The notes below the pieces were generated by a model. It saw only the letters and a list, made by a program, of their open reading frames with translations, made no database searches and was not told the DNA's origin. A DNA stretch of 64,000 nucleotides from Fervidicella metallireducens AeB (GTDB taxonomy: Bacteria > Bacillota > Clostridia > Clostridiales > Caloramatoraceae), in contig NZ_AZQP01000001.1 in NCBI RefSeq assembly GCF_000601455.1, forward strand, positions 62,001 through 126,000. The letters are read 5' to 3'. A program made the translations under genes and the position numbers. Within the stretch, counting starts at the first letter, position 1, and every line of letters starts with the position of its first letter. Shown one piece after another: positions 34,629 through 44,300 of this stretch.

Positions 34629-36174
34629 ATTAAATCTGGATCAGAACCTCATAAACAGAGGTAGAGAAGCAGCTAGAAGAATAGCAGAGGATACACAGAA
34701 ATTCATTGATGTACATTCAACAGTGGCTGTTGAAAGAACTATTGCAAGACTTTATGGTATAGATGGAGTGGACGATGCTGGGGTACCACTTCCAAACGTA
34801 ATAGTTGAACATGTTAAAAACGCTGGTGGTTTAACAAAGGGAATCGCTTATTATATTGCAAATGCTGTAATTAATACAGGTCTTACCCCACAGGAAATTG
34901 CAGAGGGTGTAGCAAGGGGAGAAATAGATATCTGCAGATTACCTGAAAAACCAATGGAAGAGGTTGCTGCAAAGGCTCAGGAACTTGCAATTCCAACAGT
35001 AGAAAGAATAAAAAATAATAGAAAATATAGAGAAGATTTTATAAAAAATATTGGAGAAGGTCCAAAGCCATATTTATACGTAATAGTTGCAACTGGTAAT
35101 ATATATGAAGACGTAATCCAGGCACAATCAGCCGCAAGACAGGGAGCAGATGTTATTGCTGTTATCAGAACAACAGGACAAAGCTTACTTGACTATGTTC
35201 CATATGGAGCTACAACAGAAGGATTTGGTGGAACATATGCTACTCAGGAAAACTTTAGAATAATGAGAAAGGCACTTGATGAGGTAGGTCAGGAACTTGG
35301 AAGATATATAAGATTGTGTAACTATTGCTCAGGGCTTTGTATGCCTGAAATAGCAGCTATGGGAGCAATGGAAAGACTTGATGTTATGCTGAACGATGCA
35401 TTATATGGAATATTGTTCAGAGATATTAACATGCAAAGAACACTGGTTGATCAGTTCTTCTCAAGGGTTATCAACGGATATGCAGGGGTTATTATAAACA
35501 CTGGAGAGGACAACTATCTAACAACTGCAGATGCAGTAGAGGCTGCACATACAGTTTTAGCATCACAGTTCATAAATGAGCAGTTTGCTTTAAAGGCAGG
35601 ACTTCCTGAAGAACAAATGGGTCTTGGTCATGCCTTTGAAATGGATCCATCACTTGAAAATGGATTTTTATTAGAGCTTGCCCAGGCACAAATGGCAAGG
35701 GAGATATTCCCTAAGGCGCCTTTAAAATATATGCCTCCAACTAAGTTTATGACAGGAAATATTTTTAGAGGGCATATACAGGATGCTTTATTTAATGCTA
35801 TTTCAATCTGGACAAACCAAGGAATCCAATTACTTGGAATGATGTCAGAAGCAATTCATACACCATTTATATCAGAAAGAGCACTTTCAATTGAAAATGC
35901 AAGATATGTATTTAATAACATGAAATCAATTGGAGATGAAGTTGAATTTAAGAAAGATGGAATAATAGTAAACAGAGCAAAGGAAGTTTTATCTAAGGCT
36001 GTGGATTTACTTGAAGAAATAGAAAGAGAAGGACTTTTCTCAACTATCGAACAGGGTAAATTTGGTGATGTAAAAAGATCAAGAACTGGAGGAAAGGGTC
36101 TTGATGGAGTATTTACAAAGGATGCAGAATACTTTAACCCATTTATTCCTCTAATGCTTGGAGGTGACAGATAA
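34621..36174 (+). CDS. kamD: D-lysine 5,6-aminomutase alpha subunit
   Basis: A 517-residue large subunit with the PLP-binding TIM barrel. With KamE and adenosylcobalamin it moves the terminal amino group of beta-lysine or D-lysine to carbon 5. The length and N-terminus (SKLNLDQNLI) match the family. ATG 34615 and 34621 are both possible; GAGG lies six bases before the second. It overlaps kamC and shares one base with kamE. Confidence 0.95.
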   Translation: MSKLNLDQNLINRGREAARRIAEDTQKFIDVHSTVAVERTIARLYGIDGVDDAGVPLPNVIVEHVKNAGGLTKGIAYYIANAVINTGLTPQEIAEGVARGEIDICRLPEKPMEEVAAKAQELAIPTVERIKNNRKYREDFIKNIGEGPKPYLYVIVATGNIYEDVIQAQSAARQGADVIAVIRTTGQSLLDYVPYGATTEGFGGTYATQENFRIMRKALDEVGQELGRYIRLCNYCSGLCMPEIAAMGAMERLDVMLNDALYGILFRDINMQRTLVDQFFSRVINGYAGVIINTGEDNYLTTADAVEAAHTVLASQFINEQFALKAGLPEEQMGLGHAFEMDPSLENGFLLELAQAQMAREIFPKAPLKYMPPTKFMTGNIFRGHIQDALFNAISIWTNQGIQLLGMMSEAIHTPFISERALSIENARYVFNNMKSIGDEVEFKKDGIIVNRAKEVLSKAVDLLEEIEREGLFSTIEQGKFGDVKRSRTGGKGLDGVFTKDAEYFNPFIPLMLGGDR

Positions 36175-36962
36175 TGAGTGGTGGATTATATTCAACTGAG
36201 AATAAAGAATTTGACAAAACCTTTGATCCTACAAAGGTTAAAGCTTACGGAGATACAATGAACGATGGAAAGGTTCAGTTATCCTTTACACTGCCATTAC
36301 CAATAGGTGATGAAGCAAAGGAAGCAGCAAGACAGCTTGCAATGAAGATGGGAATTGAAGAACCAAACGTAACCCATATGATGGATATGGGAGTTGGATA
36401 TACATTTTTCGTTGTATATGGTTCATGTGTTCATTCTGTTGACTCAACAAAGATAGTTGTTCCTAAGGTTGAAACTAATACAATGTCAATGGAAGAAACA
36501 GATGAGTTTATTAGAAAGAACATTGGTCGTAAGATTGTTGTTGTTGGAGCTTGTACTGGAACTGATGCACATACAGTTGGTATAGATGCAATAATGAACA
36601 TGAAGGGATTTGCTGGACATTACGGTCTTGAAAGATACCAGATGATTGAGGCAGTAAACATGGGAAGCCAGGTACCAAATGAAGAACTTGTAGCAAAGGC
36701 TATAGAGCTAAATGCAGATGCAATAATAGTATCACAGGTTGTAACACAGAAGAACGTACACATTCCAAACATGACAGAATTAGTTGAAATAGTAGAGGCA
36801 GAGGGACTTAGAGATAAGGTAGTTTTAGTTGCAGGAGGTCCAAGAATAAGCCATGAATTGGCAAAGGAATTAGGATATGACGCAGGTTTTGGCTCAGGAA
36901 CATACGCTGATGACGTTGCTTCATTTATAGTACAGGAGATGGCTAAAAGAGGAATAAAATAA
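36174..36962 (+). CDS. kamE: D-lysine 5,6-aminomutase beta subunit
   Basis: A 262-residue cobalamin-binding subunit with the base-off signature TDAHTVGIDAI (DxHxxG) and a Rossmann-like B12 fold. It also carries the Lys that holds PLP in the resting state of the complex. Last gene of the operon; its ATG overlaps the kamD stop. Confidence 0.95.
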   Translation: MSGGLYSTENKEFDKTFDPTKVKAYGDTMNDGKVQLSFTLPLPIGDEAKEAARQLAMKMGIEEPNVTHMMDMGVGYTFFVVYGSCVHSVDSTKIVVPKVETNTMSMEETDEFIRKNIGRKIVVVGACTGTDAHTVGIDAIMNMKGFAGHYGLERYQMIEAVNMGSQVPNEELVAKAIELNADAIIVSQVVTQKNVHIPNMTELVEIVEAEGLRDKVVLVAGGPRISHELAKELGYDAGFGSGTYADDVASFIVQEMAKRGIK

Positions 36963-37289
36963 TATGATAAAGGGGCTGTAACATTAGCAGTTTAAAGATG
37001 CTGATGCGACAGCCCTTATTTTTACAGATTGTTTAGTATGTCATTGGTATTAGAAGGTCATAATAATTTTATAATGAATAAATTAAGAGAGGTCTGAATG
37101 CGGATATTATAAAGATAAGGGAAAAGTTGTTATTTTTGAAGGATAACGTAGAAAAGCAGAAGAAAAGAAGAATTTATAAATATTATAAATAAAATTTCAG
37201 ATTGCATAAAAAATAGAAAAATAAGCATAATGTTGTTAATAAGTTAATATAAATAAAAAAACATATCAAATGAGTTTCGGAGGGGTTTT
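36963..37289. other. Intergenic region after the kam operon
   Basis: It contains copy 2 of the duplicated element and, right after it, a short frame that looks like a decayed protein-coding remnant (about 37079-37186). The rest is AT-rich with no feature I can support. Confidence 0.55.
36972..37074 (+). repeat. Intergenic element, copy 2 (hairpin plus conserved tail)
   Basis: The hairpin GGGCTGT (36973-36979) with ACAGCCC (37009-37015) is extended by CATTAGCA/TGCTGATG, followed by TTATTTTT and a tail shared with copy 1 at 10415-10515. The stem bases differ between the copies yet still pair, while the tail blocks CAGATTGTTTA and GTCATAATAATT are identical. Confidence 0.75.
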
Positions 37290-37931
37290 ATGAAAATTAA
37301 GTGGTTAGGTCATTCGTGTTTTAAAATAAAATCAGATAAAGGCATAAGAATAGTAACAGATCCTTTTGATGATAACGTTGGATATAAACTGCCTGTTGTT
37401 GAATGTGATATTGTCACAACGAGTCATGGACATTATGACCATAATTTTATTGATTGTGTTAAGGGTAATTTTGAAGTAATAAAGAAGGTAGGAATTTTCA
37501 ATGTTAAAGATATATCTATAACCGGCATACATACGTATCATGATGAAATGGGAGGTACTAAAAGAGGGGATAACATCGTTTATGTCATGGAAGTTGATGG
37601 AATAAGGGTATGTCATTTAGGTGATTTAGGTCATGTTTTGACTCAAAGTCAGATTAATATGATAGGTAAGGTTGATGTCTTACTGATACCAGTAGGAGGA
37701 GTTTACACTATAAATTCTGAAGAGGCAGTTGAGGTTGTAAATCAATTAAAACCGTCAATCGTCATACCAATGCATTATAAAACACCTGCATTAAAGTTTA
37801 ACCTTGATTCTGTAGAAGGATTTTTAGAGAAGGTTCATAATGTTAATTCTGTAAATTCACAAGTTATGGAGATAAAAAAGGAAGATTTAAATACTGGTGA
37901 AACAAAGGTATATGTTTTAAAATATGAATAG
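37290..37931 (+). CDS. UPF0173 metal-dependent hydrolase, metallo-beta-lactamase fold
   Basis: A 213-residue protein with the N-terminal WLGHSCFKI and the metal motif HGHYDHN (HxHxDH). Further metal ligands fall in HLGDLGHV and PMHYKTP. It is a short-form MBL hydrolase of the UPF0173 group whose substrate is unknown. GGAGGGG precedes the ATG, and a terminator follows. Confidence 0.88.
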   Translation: MKIKWLGHSCFKIKSDKGIRIVTDPFDDNVGYKLPVVECDIVTTSHGHYDHNFIDCVKGNFEVIKKVGIFNVKDISITGIHTYHDEMGGTKRGDNIVYVMEVDGIRVCHLGDLGHVLTQSQINMIGKVDVLLIPVGGVYTINSEEAVEVVNQLKPSIVIPMHYKTPALKFNLDSVEGFLEKVHNVNSVNSQVMEIKKEDLNTGETKVYVLKYE

Positions 37932-37946
37932 AATTTAGTAAATTTG

Positions 37947-37985
37947 AAAAAACTTTTGGGAAACAACCTTCTCGAAAGTTTTTTA
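37947..37985 (+). terminator. Terminator after UPF0173 gene
   Basis: AAAAAACTTTTGGG pairs with CTCGAAAGTTTTTT across a short loop; the right arm is the T-run. Confidence 0.7.
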
Positions 37986-38046
37986 TTTGAATTTTGGGGA
38001 AAATTAAAGTCATAAAAAAGTTAATAGATTTTTGCAAAATTAATTA

Positions 38047-38075
38047 TTGATATATCGTTTATTAAAGGGTAAAAT
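38047..38075 (+). promoter_or_regulatory. Sigma-A promoter of pyrG
   Basis: TTGATA (38047-38052), a 17-base spacer and TAAAAT (38070-38075). The start codon is 42 bases downstream. Confidence 0.65.
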
Positions 38076-38116
38076 AGAAAAATGTTATTAAAAAATGTTC
38101 GGTAAGGAGGAGAAAC

Positions 38117-39718
38117 ATGGCAACGAAATATGTATTTGTTACAGGCGGTGTGGCTTCATCACTAGGGAAGGGGATAACAGCTGCATCATTAGGCAGACTT
38201 TTAAAATCCAGAGGACTTAAGGTATCCATACAGAAGTTCGATCCATATATTAATATAGATCCAGGTACCATGAGTCCATATCAGCATGGAGAAGTTTTTG
38301 TAACTGATGATGGTGCAGAAACAGATTTAGACCTTGGACATTATGAAAGATTTATAGACGAAAATCTTTCGATTAACAGCAATGTTACTGCAGGAAAAGT
38401 ATATTGGTCAGTTATAACAAAGGAAAGAAAAGGTGAGTATCTTGGTGGAACAGTACAGGTAGTTCCCCATATTACAAATGAAATTAAACAAAGAGTTTAC
38501 AGGGTAGCAAAGGAAAGAGATGTTGACGTGGTTATCACGGAAATCGGAGGAACAGTTGGAGATATAGAGAGTCTTCCTTTTTTAGAGGCAATTAGACAAA
38601 TAAAATATGAAGTAGGTAGAGAGAATGTCTGCTTCATACATGTAACCTTGCTTCCTTATCTTGGAATGTCAGGAGAACTTAAAACAAAACCTACTCAGCA
38701 TTCTGTTAAGGAATTAAGAAGTATAGGCATACAGCCAGATGTGATTGTATGCCGTTCAGAAAAGCCACTTTCAGCAGAAACAAAGGATAAGATAGGGCTT
38801 TTCTGTAATGTTGATGGAGATTCTGTTATACAGAATTTAGATGCTGAAACCCTTTATGAAGTTCCTTTACTGCTGCATAACGAAGGTTTAGATGCCTTAA
38901 TTGTAAAGAAACTTAACATTGATTGTAAAGAAGCAGATTTAACTGAATGGACTGATATGGTAAATACACTTAAGAACGTAAATAAAAGAACAAAAATAGC
39001 TTTAGTTGGAAAATATGTAGAGCTGAAAGATGCGTATTTGTCAGTAGCTGAAGCCCTTAGACATGCTGGAATTGCAAATAACTGTGAAGTGGAAATAGAT
39101 TGGATAAATGCTTGTGATATGGATGAGAACAACTATAAGGAAATATTAAAAGAAGCAGAGGGAATACTTGTACCTGGAGGATTTGGAGACAGAGGAATTG
39201 AGGGAAAGATTCTTGCCATAAAATATGCCAGAGAAAACAATATTCCATTTTTAGGGATATGTCTTGGTATGCAGCTGGCTGTTGTTGAGTTTTCAAGACA
39301 TGTTGCTGGTCTTGAAGGAGCCAATAGTTCAGAAATTAATCCAGATACGAAATATCCAGTTATCGATCTTATGCCGGACCAGAGAAATATAGATGAAAAG
39401 GGCGGAACTATGAGATTAGGCTTATATCCATGTAAGCTTAAAGAAAATTCAAAGGCATATAAAGCATATGCTGATGAAGTTATATATGAAAGACATAGAC
39501 ACAGATATGAATTTAATAATGAATTTAGAACTCAGATAACAGAAAAAGGACTGATTTTATCAGGAACATCACCTGATGATAGGCTGGTTGAAATAGTTGA
39601 AATTCCTGAACATAAATGGTTCGTAGGGGTACAATTCCATCCAGAATTTAAATCAAGACCAAATAAGGCACATCCTCTGTTCAGGGATTTTGTGAAGGCA
39701 TCCTTGGAAGATAAATAG
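38117..39718 (+). CDS. pyrG: CTP synthase
   Basis: A 533-residue enzyme that aminates UTP to CTP using glutamine and ATP. The N-terminal synthetase domain starts with [11 protein letters not shown]; the C-terminal class I glutaminase has the nucleophile in [10 protein letters not shown] and the catalytic His in [15 protein letters not shown] precedes the ATG. Single gene with its own promoter and terminator. Confidence 0.97.
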   Translation: MATKYVFVTGGVASSLGKGITAASLGRLLKSRGLKVSIQKFDPYINIDPGTMSPYQHGEVFVTDDGAETDLDLGHYERFIDENLSINSNVTAGKVYWSVITKERKGEYLGGTVQVVPHITNEIKQRVYRVAKERDVDVVITEIGGTVGDIESLPFLEAIRQIKYEVGRENVCFIHVTLLPYLGMSGELKTKPTQHSVKELRSIGIQPDVIVCRSEKPLSAETKDKIGLFCNVDGDSVIQNLDAETLYEVPLLLHNEGLDALIVKKLNIDCKEADLTEWTDMVNTLKNVNKRTKIALVGKYVELKDAYLSVAEALRHAGIANNCEVEIDWINACDMDENNYKEILKEAEGILVPGGFGDRGIEGKILAIKYARENNIPFLGICLGMQLAVVEFSRHVAGLEGANSSEINPDTKYPVIDLMPDQRNIDEKGGTMRLGLYPCKLKENSKAYKAYADEVIYERHRHRYEFNNEFRTQITEKGLILSGTSPDDRLVEIVEIPEHKWFVGVQFHPEFKSRPNKAHPLFRDFVKASLEDK

Positions 39719-39737
39719 TTAATAAAGATAAAAATCT

Positions 39738-39796
39738 GGCTGAAAAGTTTAGCAGAACTCAGTTGAAGTAGTGATGCTAAAACTTTTCGGCCTTTA
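39738..39796 (+). terminator. Terminator after pyrG
   Basis: A long imperfect stem, GGCTGAAAAGTTTAGCA (39738-39754) with TGCTAAAACTTTTCGGCC (39775-39792, one bulged A), ends in a short T-run. Confidence 0.7.
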
Positions 39797-39811
39797 TGTT
39801 GAATTTAAAAA

Positions 39812-40009
39812 TCATATCCAATTATGTTCAGTATCTTTTATATAAAGCCTTACACTTCCACAATCTTTACAAAGTTCTGCATGAAGAGTTTCGTGTTCAG
39901 GTAATAATCCGGAGTTATATTTAAGTCCACATATACTGCCCCTTAAGGATGTTTCAACAGTTACATCCTTTTCAAGGTTTGTTGACCCACAGTAAATACA
40001 TTTTTCCAT
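39812..40009 (-). CDS. Small zinc-ribbon protein
   Basis: A 65-residue protein with two CxxC pairs (CIYCG at residue 4 and CKDCG near residue 47), so it probably binds one zinc. GGAGGTG precedes the ATG. No further domain is visible and the function is unknown. Confidence 0.7.
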   Translation of the reverse strand: MEKCIYCGSTNLEKDVTVETSLRGSICGLKYNSGLLPEHETLHAELCKDCGSVRLYIKDTEHNWI

Positions 40010-40165
40010 AACACACCTCCATGGGATAATAAATTTAGGGCTTTAGAATCCTTATTTTAATAATATTTGAATTTTTTCCATGATATTCATATATATACAT
40101 AAAAATAAATAACAATAGCATAATATTTTGAAGATGTGAAGAAACTAAGTTACGGAGGTGTTATT

Positions 40166-40324
40166 ATGGGTAAAAATAAAGATCAGATTAGATATGATGG
40201 GAAGATGGATTTTGAATTTGGAGAAGAAACTGCCTCATTCTCAAGAGAAGTGGCAGCAAAAAACAACAGGTATTTAGAGCTGGAGATGCCTGCTAAAAAA
40301 ATAACTAATAAAACAGTTAAATAG
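40166..40324 (+). CDS. Small hypothetical protein
   Basis: A 52-residue hydrophilic protein; the ATG at 40166 has GGAGGTG seven bases upstream, better than the ATG at 40136. It contains FGEETASFSREVAAKNN and has no membrane segment or Cys. I do not recognise it. The good binding site and an immediate terminator support it as a real gene. Size and context allow a minor spore protein, without direct evidence. Confidence 0.6.
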   Translation: MGKNKDQIRYDGKMDFEFGEETASFSREVAAKNNRYLELEMPAKKITNKTVK

Positions 40325-40344
40325 GGAGAGTGAAACTCTCCCTT
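40324..40344. terminator. Bidirectional terminator between small gene and kce
   Basis: A perfect stem GGGAGAGT (40324-40331), loop GAA, ACTCTCCC (40335-40342) lies between convergent genes. The T-run is short. Confidence 0.75.
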
Positions 40345-40348
40345 GTTG

Positions 40349-41164
40349 TTACCTCTTTATATTTAATATAGCTCTTGCTTCATCGGGTGTTGCAATCTCA
40401 CGTCCAAGTTCCTTAGCAAGACGTGCAACCCTTTCTACAAGCTGGCCATTTGTTGCTAAAACACCTTTAGAATAATATATATTATCCTCAAGACCAACCC
40501 TTGCATGTCCTCCCATAATTATGGCAGCAGCGGCCATAGGAGTCTGGAAACGGCCTATACCTGCAACTGTCCAGGTTGAGCCAGCAGGTATTGAACGAAC
40601 CATATGAAGTAAATCTTCCATAGTTGCAGGCATTCCACCAGGAACTCCAAGGACAAAGTCAAAATGCATTGGGCCATCTATTAAGCCCATTTTATGCAGC
40701 CTTACAGCATTTTCTATCATACCTCTATCGAATACTTCGATTTCAGGTTTAACATTATTAGCCTTCATCTTTGTTGCAAAGTTAACTAGAGATGGCCAGC
40801 TGTTAACAAATATTTCATCACCAAAGTTTATTGTTCCAGCATCTAAAGTTGCCATTTCTGGATACAATTCAACTGGCTGAAGTCTTTCTTCATCAGACAT
40901 CCCAACAGCACCACCTGTTGAAACCTGAATAATTGCATCGGGACATTTTGCCCTTATAGCATCAATAACTTCCTTAAACCTGTTTTTGTCCTGAGTTGGT
41001 GTACCATCATCACGTCTTACATGTACGTGTAAAATTGAAGCTCCAGCTGAATAAGCTTCATATGCAGACTGCGCCATTTCTTCTGGGGTATAAGGCACAT
41101 GAGGACTTTGTTTTTTTGTAACTTCTGCACCTGTTAAAGCACATGTGATAATTAACTTTTCCAT
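40349..41164 (-). CDS. kce: 3-keto-5-aminohexanoate cleavage enzyme
   Basis: A 271-residue BKACE-family (DUF849) zinc enzyme. It converts 3-keto-5-aminohexanoate and acetyl-CoA to acetoacetate and 3-aminobutyryl-CoA. It has the metal ligands in LHVHVR and the STGGAVG loop, plus PEIEVFD and the HARVGLEDN C-terminal motif. It lies 9 bases after kal on the minus strand, away from the kdd-kam operon. Confidence 0.94.
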   Translation of the reverse strand: MEKLIITCALTGAEVTKKQSPHVPYTPEEMAQSAYEAYSAGASILHVHVRRDDGTPTQDKNRFKEVIDAIRAKCPDAIIQVSTGGAVGMSDEERLQPVELYPEMATLDAGTINFGDEIFVNSWPSLVNFATKMKANNVKPEIEVFDRGMIENAVRLHKMGLIDGPMHFDFVLGVPGGMPATMEDLLHMVRSIPAGSTWTVAGIGRFQTPMAAAAIIMGGHARVGLEDNIYYSKGVLATNGQLVERVARLAKELGREIATPDEARAILNIKR

Positions 41165-41173
41165 AATAACCTC

Positions 41174-41569
41174 CTATTTGTTGTATCTTTGTTTATCCTT
41201 TGGTGTAACGCAGGTTCCTGAAGCTCTGCACACAACAATAGGTTCTGGCAGCACATCACAAGCTGAATCACTTCCTGGAACTGGTGCTATAACCTTTCTA
41301 GCTTCAAAGACCATTTTTCTTGAAGTATTACCAACCTCAACAATTTCCCCTACGGCTTCGATGTAGTCCCCTGCAAATACAGGAGCTAAAAATTCAACTT
41401 TGTCGTAAGCCCTGAATAAACCTTCATCACCATCATGGCGGATTAAAAGTTCAGTTGCAACGTCTCCAAATAACTGAAGCATTCTTGCACCATCAACAAG
41501 GTTTCCACCGTAATGTGCGTCATGACTTGACATTCTTAATCTGATCATTACTTTTTCATTTACTGGCAC
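41174..41569 (-). CDS. kal: 3-aminobutyryl-CoA ammonia lyase
   Basis: A 131-residue hotdog-fold enzyme that removes ammonia from 3-aminobutyryl-CoA to give crotonyl-CoA. It has [16 protein letters not shown] and ends with [12 protein letters not shown] start follows TAGGGGG. First gene of the kal-kce operon. No -24/-12 promoter is seen upstream, so its control may differ from the kam operon. Confidence 0.93.
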   Translation of the reverse strand: MPVNEKVMIRLRMSSHDAHYGGNLVDGARMLQLFGDVATELLIRHDGDEGLFRAYDKVEFLAPVFAGDYIEAVGEIVEVGNTSRKMVFEARKVIAPVPGSDSACDVLPEPIVVCRASGTCVTPKDKQRYNK

Positions 41570-41727
41570 GATAATTACCCCCTATTAATTTGATATTTCT
41601 TAATATTATTATTCTTCGAAATAATATAAAATCCTTCTTTTTTTGACATAAATATTAAGTAAAATTATCAAAATTAAAAAGGATTTTAGAACTTGATAGA
41701 GAATAATTATTATTAGGAGGTGAGCTT

Positions 41728-42123
41728 ATGATTTTTAACGCTTCCAGTAAAATAGCCGTTAAGTGTAGTGAATGCGGTAAATTCAGTATAATAAATTTAG
41801 ATTTTTTTAAATTAAAAACTGCAACAAGTTTCAGATGTGATTGTGGCAGCAAGTTATTAAAAATACAGATAATAAACAATGAGCTTTTAATCGAAATAGA
41901 TTGTATAGCATGTGAAAAGACACATGCATATAAATATAGGCTTAAGGATATAATAGAAAGGCCTGTAACTATAATTAGCTGTCCATTGATTGGAATGGAG
42001 ATAGCCTTTTTGGGGAAAGAAAAGTTTGTTGAAGATATCGTAACACGTTATATGGAAGATATGTATCAGTTATTAAAATATTTAGGAATAGTTGAAGAAA
42101 GACCATCAAGAGTTGTAAAATGA
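41728..42123 (+). CDS. Zinc-ribbon-like protein of unknown function
   Basis: A 131-residue protein with Cys pairs in KCSECGK, RCDCGSK and DCIACEKTH, suggesting one or two zinc sites, then a C-terminal helix. AGGAGGTG precedes the ATG. It lies 33 bases before the transaldolase gene and may be co-transcribed. I recognise only a clostridial conserved type, without function. Confidence 0.65.
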   Translation: MIFNASSKIAVKCSECGKFSIINLDFFKLKTATSFRCDCGSKLLKIQIINNELLIEIDCIACEKTHAYKYRLKDIIERPVTIISCPLIGMEIAFLGKEKFVEDIVTRYMEDMYQLLKYLGIVEERPSRVVK

Positions 42124-42156
42124 TAATGAAAAATTTTAAATTAGGAGGTTTCTAGG

Positions 42157-42804
42157 GTGAAGATTTTTATTGATACTGCAAATGTTGATGAGATTAGAGA
42201 AGCAGAGAGTTGGGGAATTTTAAGTGGAGTTACTACGAATCCATCTCTTATTGCAAAGGAAGGAAGGGACTTTGTTGAGGTTGTTAAAGAGATAACTTCT
42301 ATAGTGGATGGACCTATCAGTGCTGAGGTAATAAGTTTAGAGCATGAAGGAATGGTGAAAGAAGCAAGGGAACTTGCTAAAATTCATAAAAACATCGTAA
42401 TTAAAATCCCAATGACCATAGAAGGATTAAAGGCTGTTAAAATTTTAAGTTCCGAGGGAATAAAGACTAATGTTACTTTAATTTTTTCATCTGCCCAGGC
42501 ACTTTTAGCAGCCAAGGCAGGGGCAACTTATGTAAGCCCATTCCTTGGAAGACTTGATGATATTGGAATGGAAGGCATGAATCTGATACGTGAAATAGTT
42601 ACAATCTTTGATAACTACGGAATAGAAACTGAAATCATTGCTGCAAGTGTAAGACATCCTATGCATGCTGTTGAGGCAGCTCTTGCTGGCTCACATATTG
42701 CAACTATACCATTTAATGTATTAAAACAGATGACAAAGCATGCGTTAACGGATATTGGTATAGAAAAATTCTTAAAAGATTGGGAAAAAGTTCCTAAGAA
42801 ATAA
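42157..42804 (+). CDS. fsa: Fructose-6-phosphate aldolase / transaldolase
   Basis: A 215-residue small transaldolase (TalC/YwjH type) with a GTG start after [19 protein letters not shown] and GVTTNPSLI are the family N-terminus; the Schiff-base Lys lies in VIKIPMT. It acts in the pentose phosphate pathway; aldolase versus transaldolase activity cannot be told from sequence here. The order fsa-glpX-rho-rpmE-tdk resembles Bacillus. Confidence 0.93.
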   Translation: MKIFIDTANVDEIREAESWGILSGVTTNPSLIAKEGRDFVEVVKEITSIVDGPISAEVISLEHEGMVKEARELAKIHKNIVIKIPMTIEGLKAVKILSSEGIKTNVTLIFSSAQALLAAKAGATYVSPFLGRLDDIGMEGMNLIREIVTIFDNYGIETEIIAASVRHPMHAVEAALAGSHIATIPFNVLKQMTKHALTDIGIEKFLKDWEKVPKK

Positions 42805-42806
42805 TG

Positions 42807-42835
42807 AAGTCGGGGAAACCCGACTTTTATTTTTT
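42807..42835 (+). terminator. Terminator after fsa
   Basis: AAGTCGGG (42807-42814), loop GAAA, CCCGACTT (42819-42826), then TTATTTTTT. Confidence 0.88.
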
Positions 42836-42950
42836 ATAAAAAACTTAATAGACTTAATGCTTTGAATATTATGAAGGTGACTAATGTATGATATTTTTGA
42901 AAATTAAATAAAATAATATAGCACAATTAACAAAAAATGAGTAATATTAA

Positions 42951-42980
42951 TTGACTTTTTTTAAAAAAAGTAGTTATAAT
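42951..42980 (+). promoter_or_regulatory. Sigma-A promoter of glpX
   Basis: TTGACT (42951-42956), an 18-base spacer and TATAAT (42975-42980), 55 bases before the start codon. Confidence 0.7.
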
Positions 42981-43035
42981 AGTATTGAGTTTTTAATAAA
43001 TATATTTTAGTTCTGTTTATGGGAGGAAAATAAAA

Positions 43036-43998
43036 ATGGATAAGGATCTTGCATTAGGTCTTGTTAGAGTAACAGAAGCAGCTGCACTTGGCTCTGCTAA
43101 GTTAATGGGAAGAGGAGATAAAAATGCAGCTGACCAGGAAGCAGTAGACGGAATGAGAAGAATGTTTGATGCATTAAACATAAGAGGTACAGTGGTTATC
43201 GGTGAAGGTGAATTAGATGAAGCACCTATGTTATATATTGGTGAAAAAGTAGGATGTGGGGACGAAAATTCCATTGAAGTAGATATAGCAGTAGATCCTC
43301 TTGATGGTACAAATCTCGTTGCCAGAGGTCTTCCAAATGCATTAGCTGTTGTTGCTGTCGCAAAAAAAGGATGTTTACTTCATGCACCAGATATGTATAT
43401 GAATAAAATAGCAGTTGGTCCTAAGGCTGCTGGCTGTGTTGACATAAATGCTCCACTAAGTGAAAATATAAAAAGGGTTGCTGCTGCCCTTGGGAAAAGT
43501 GTAGAGGATGTAACGGTTATTATGCTTGATCGTGAAAGACATCAAGGCCTTATGGATGAAGTTAGAAAAGTTGGGGCAAGAATGAAGCTTATAACAGATG
43601 GAGATATTGCATCTGCAATAGCAACTGGATTTGAAGATACAGGTGTTGATATAATGGTCGGAATAGGTGGTGCACCAGAGGGAGTTATTGCAGCTGCTGC
43701 AATAAAATGTCTTGGTGGTGATATGCAGGGTAAACTGTATCCTTTAAATGATGAAGAAAGAAAAAGATGTAAGGAAATGGGTATTGATGACTGTGATAAA
43801 GTTTTAATGCTGGATGATATAGTAAAAGGTGATGAGGTATACTTTGCAGCTACAGGTGTTTCAGATGGAGATCTTTTAAAGGGTGTGGTTTATCTTCAGA
43901 AAGATATGGCTAAAACCCAATCAGTTGTTATGAGAGCAAAAACTGGAACTATAAGGTTTATTAATACAATTCATAATTTAAAGAAAAACAAAAGATAA
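43036..43998 (+). CDS. glpX: Class II fructose-1,6-bisphosphatase
   Basis: A 320-residue GlpX-type phosphatase for gluconeogenesis. Metal-binding motifs GEGELDEAPML and VDPLDGTN are present, and the C-terminus has GIGGAPEGV. GGGAGG precedes the ATG. A strong terminator follows. Confidence 0.95.
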   Translation: MDKDLALGLVRVTEAAALGSAKLMGRGDKNAADQEAVDGMRRMFDALNIRGTVVIGEGELDEAPMLYIGEKVGCGDENSIEVDIAVDPLDGTNLVARGLPNALAVVAVAKKGCLLHAPDMYMNKIAVGPKAAGCVDINAPLSENIKRVAAALGKSVEDVTVIMLDRERHQGLMDEVRKVGARMKLITDGDIASAIATGFEDTGVDIMVGIGGAPEGVIAAAAIKCLGGDMQGKLYPLNDEERKRCKEMGIDDCDKVLMLDDIVKGDEVYFAATGVSDGDLLKGVVYLQKDMAKTQSVVMRAKTGTIRFINTIHNLKKNKR

Positions 43999-44300
43999 TC
44001 CTTAAAAAGCCCGAATTTTTTCGGGTTTTTTATTTACAAAATTGTTATATATAATGAAATCACTTTCTTCCTTTAAAGCTTTACATTTATAAGCTTTAGA
44101 TATAAAATAAATAAGGAATCCTATTCGAGTATTTCTCCAAATTCAAATTTTTATCATCCATTTTTCAATTTCCACACATTAAACAAAAATCAGAATTCAA
44201 ATAAATTGTTCAGTGTTCTGGATTAATTTCTTAAAAATTTTAAATTTACATAAATTACTTTTGAAGAAACATATGTGTTTTATACACATGGAGGTGTAGT
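43999..44300. other. Intergenic region glpX-rho
   Basis: Beyond the glpX terminator this is plain AT-rich sequence that should hold the rho promoter and leader. I could not identify a confident promoter. Confidence 0.5.
44005..44031 (+). terminator. Terminator after glpX
   Basis: AAAAGCCCGAA with TTCGGGTTTTTT around a four-base loop. Confidence 0.88.

Noticed and set aside
41570-41727. A sigma-54 promoter for kal-kce
   Set aside because: I looked for the GG and GC elements on the minus strand and found no acceptable match, nor the 14-base activator motif.
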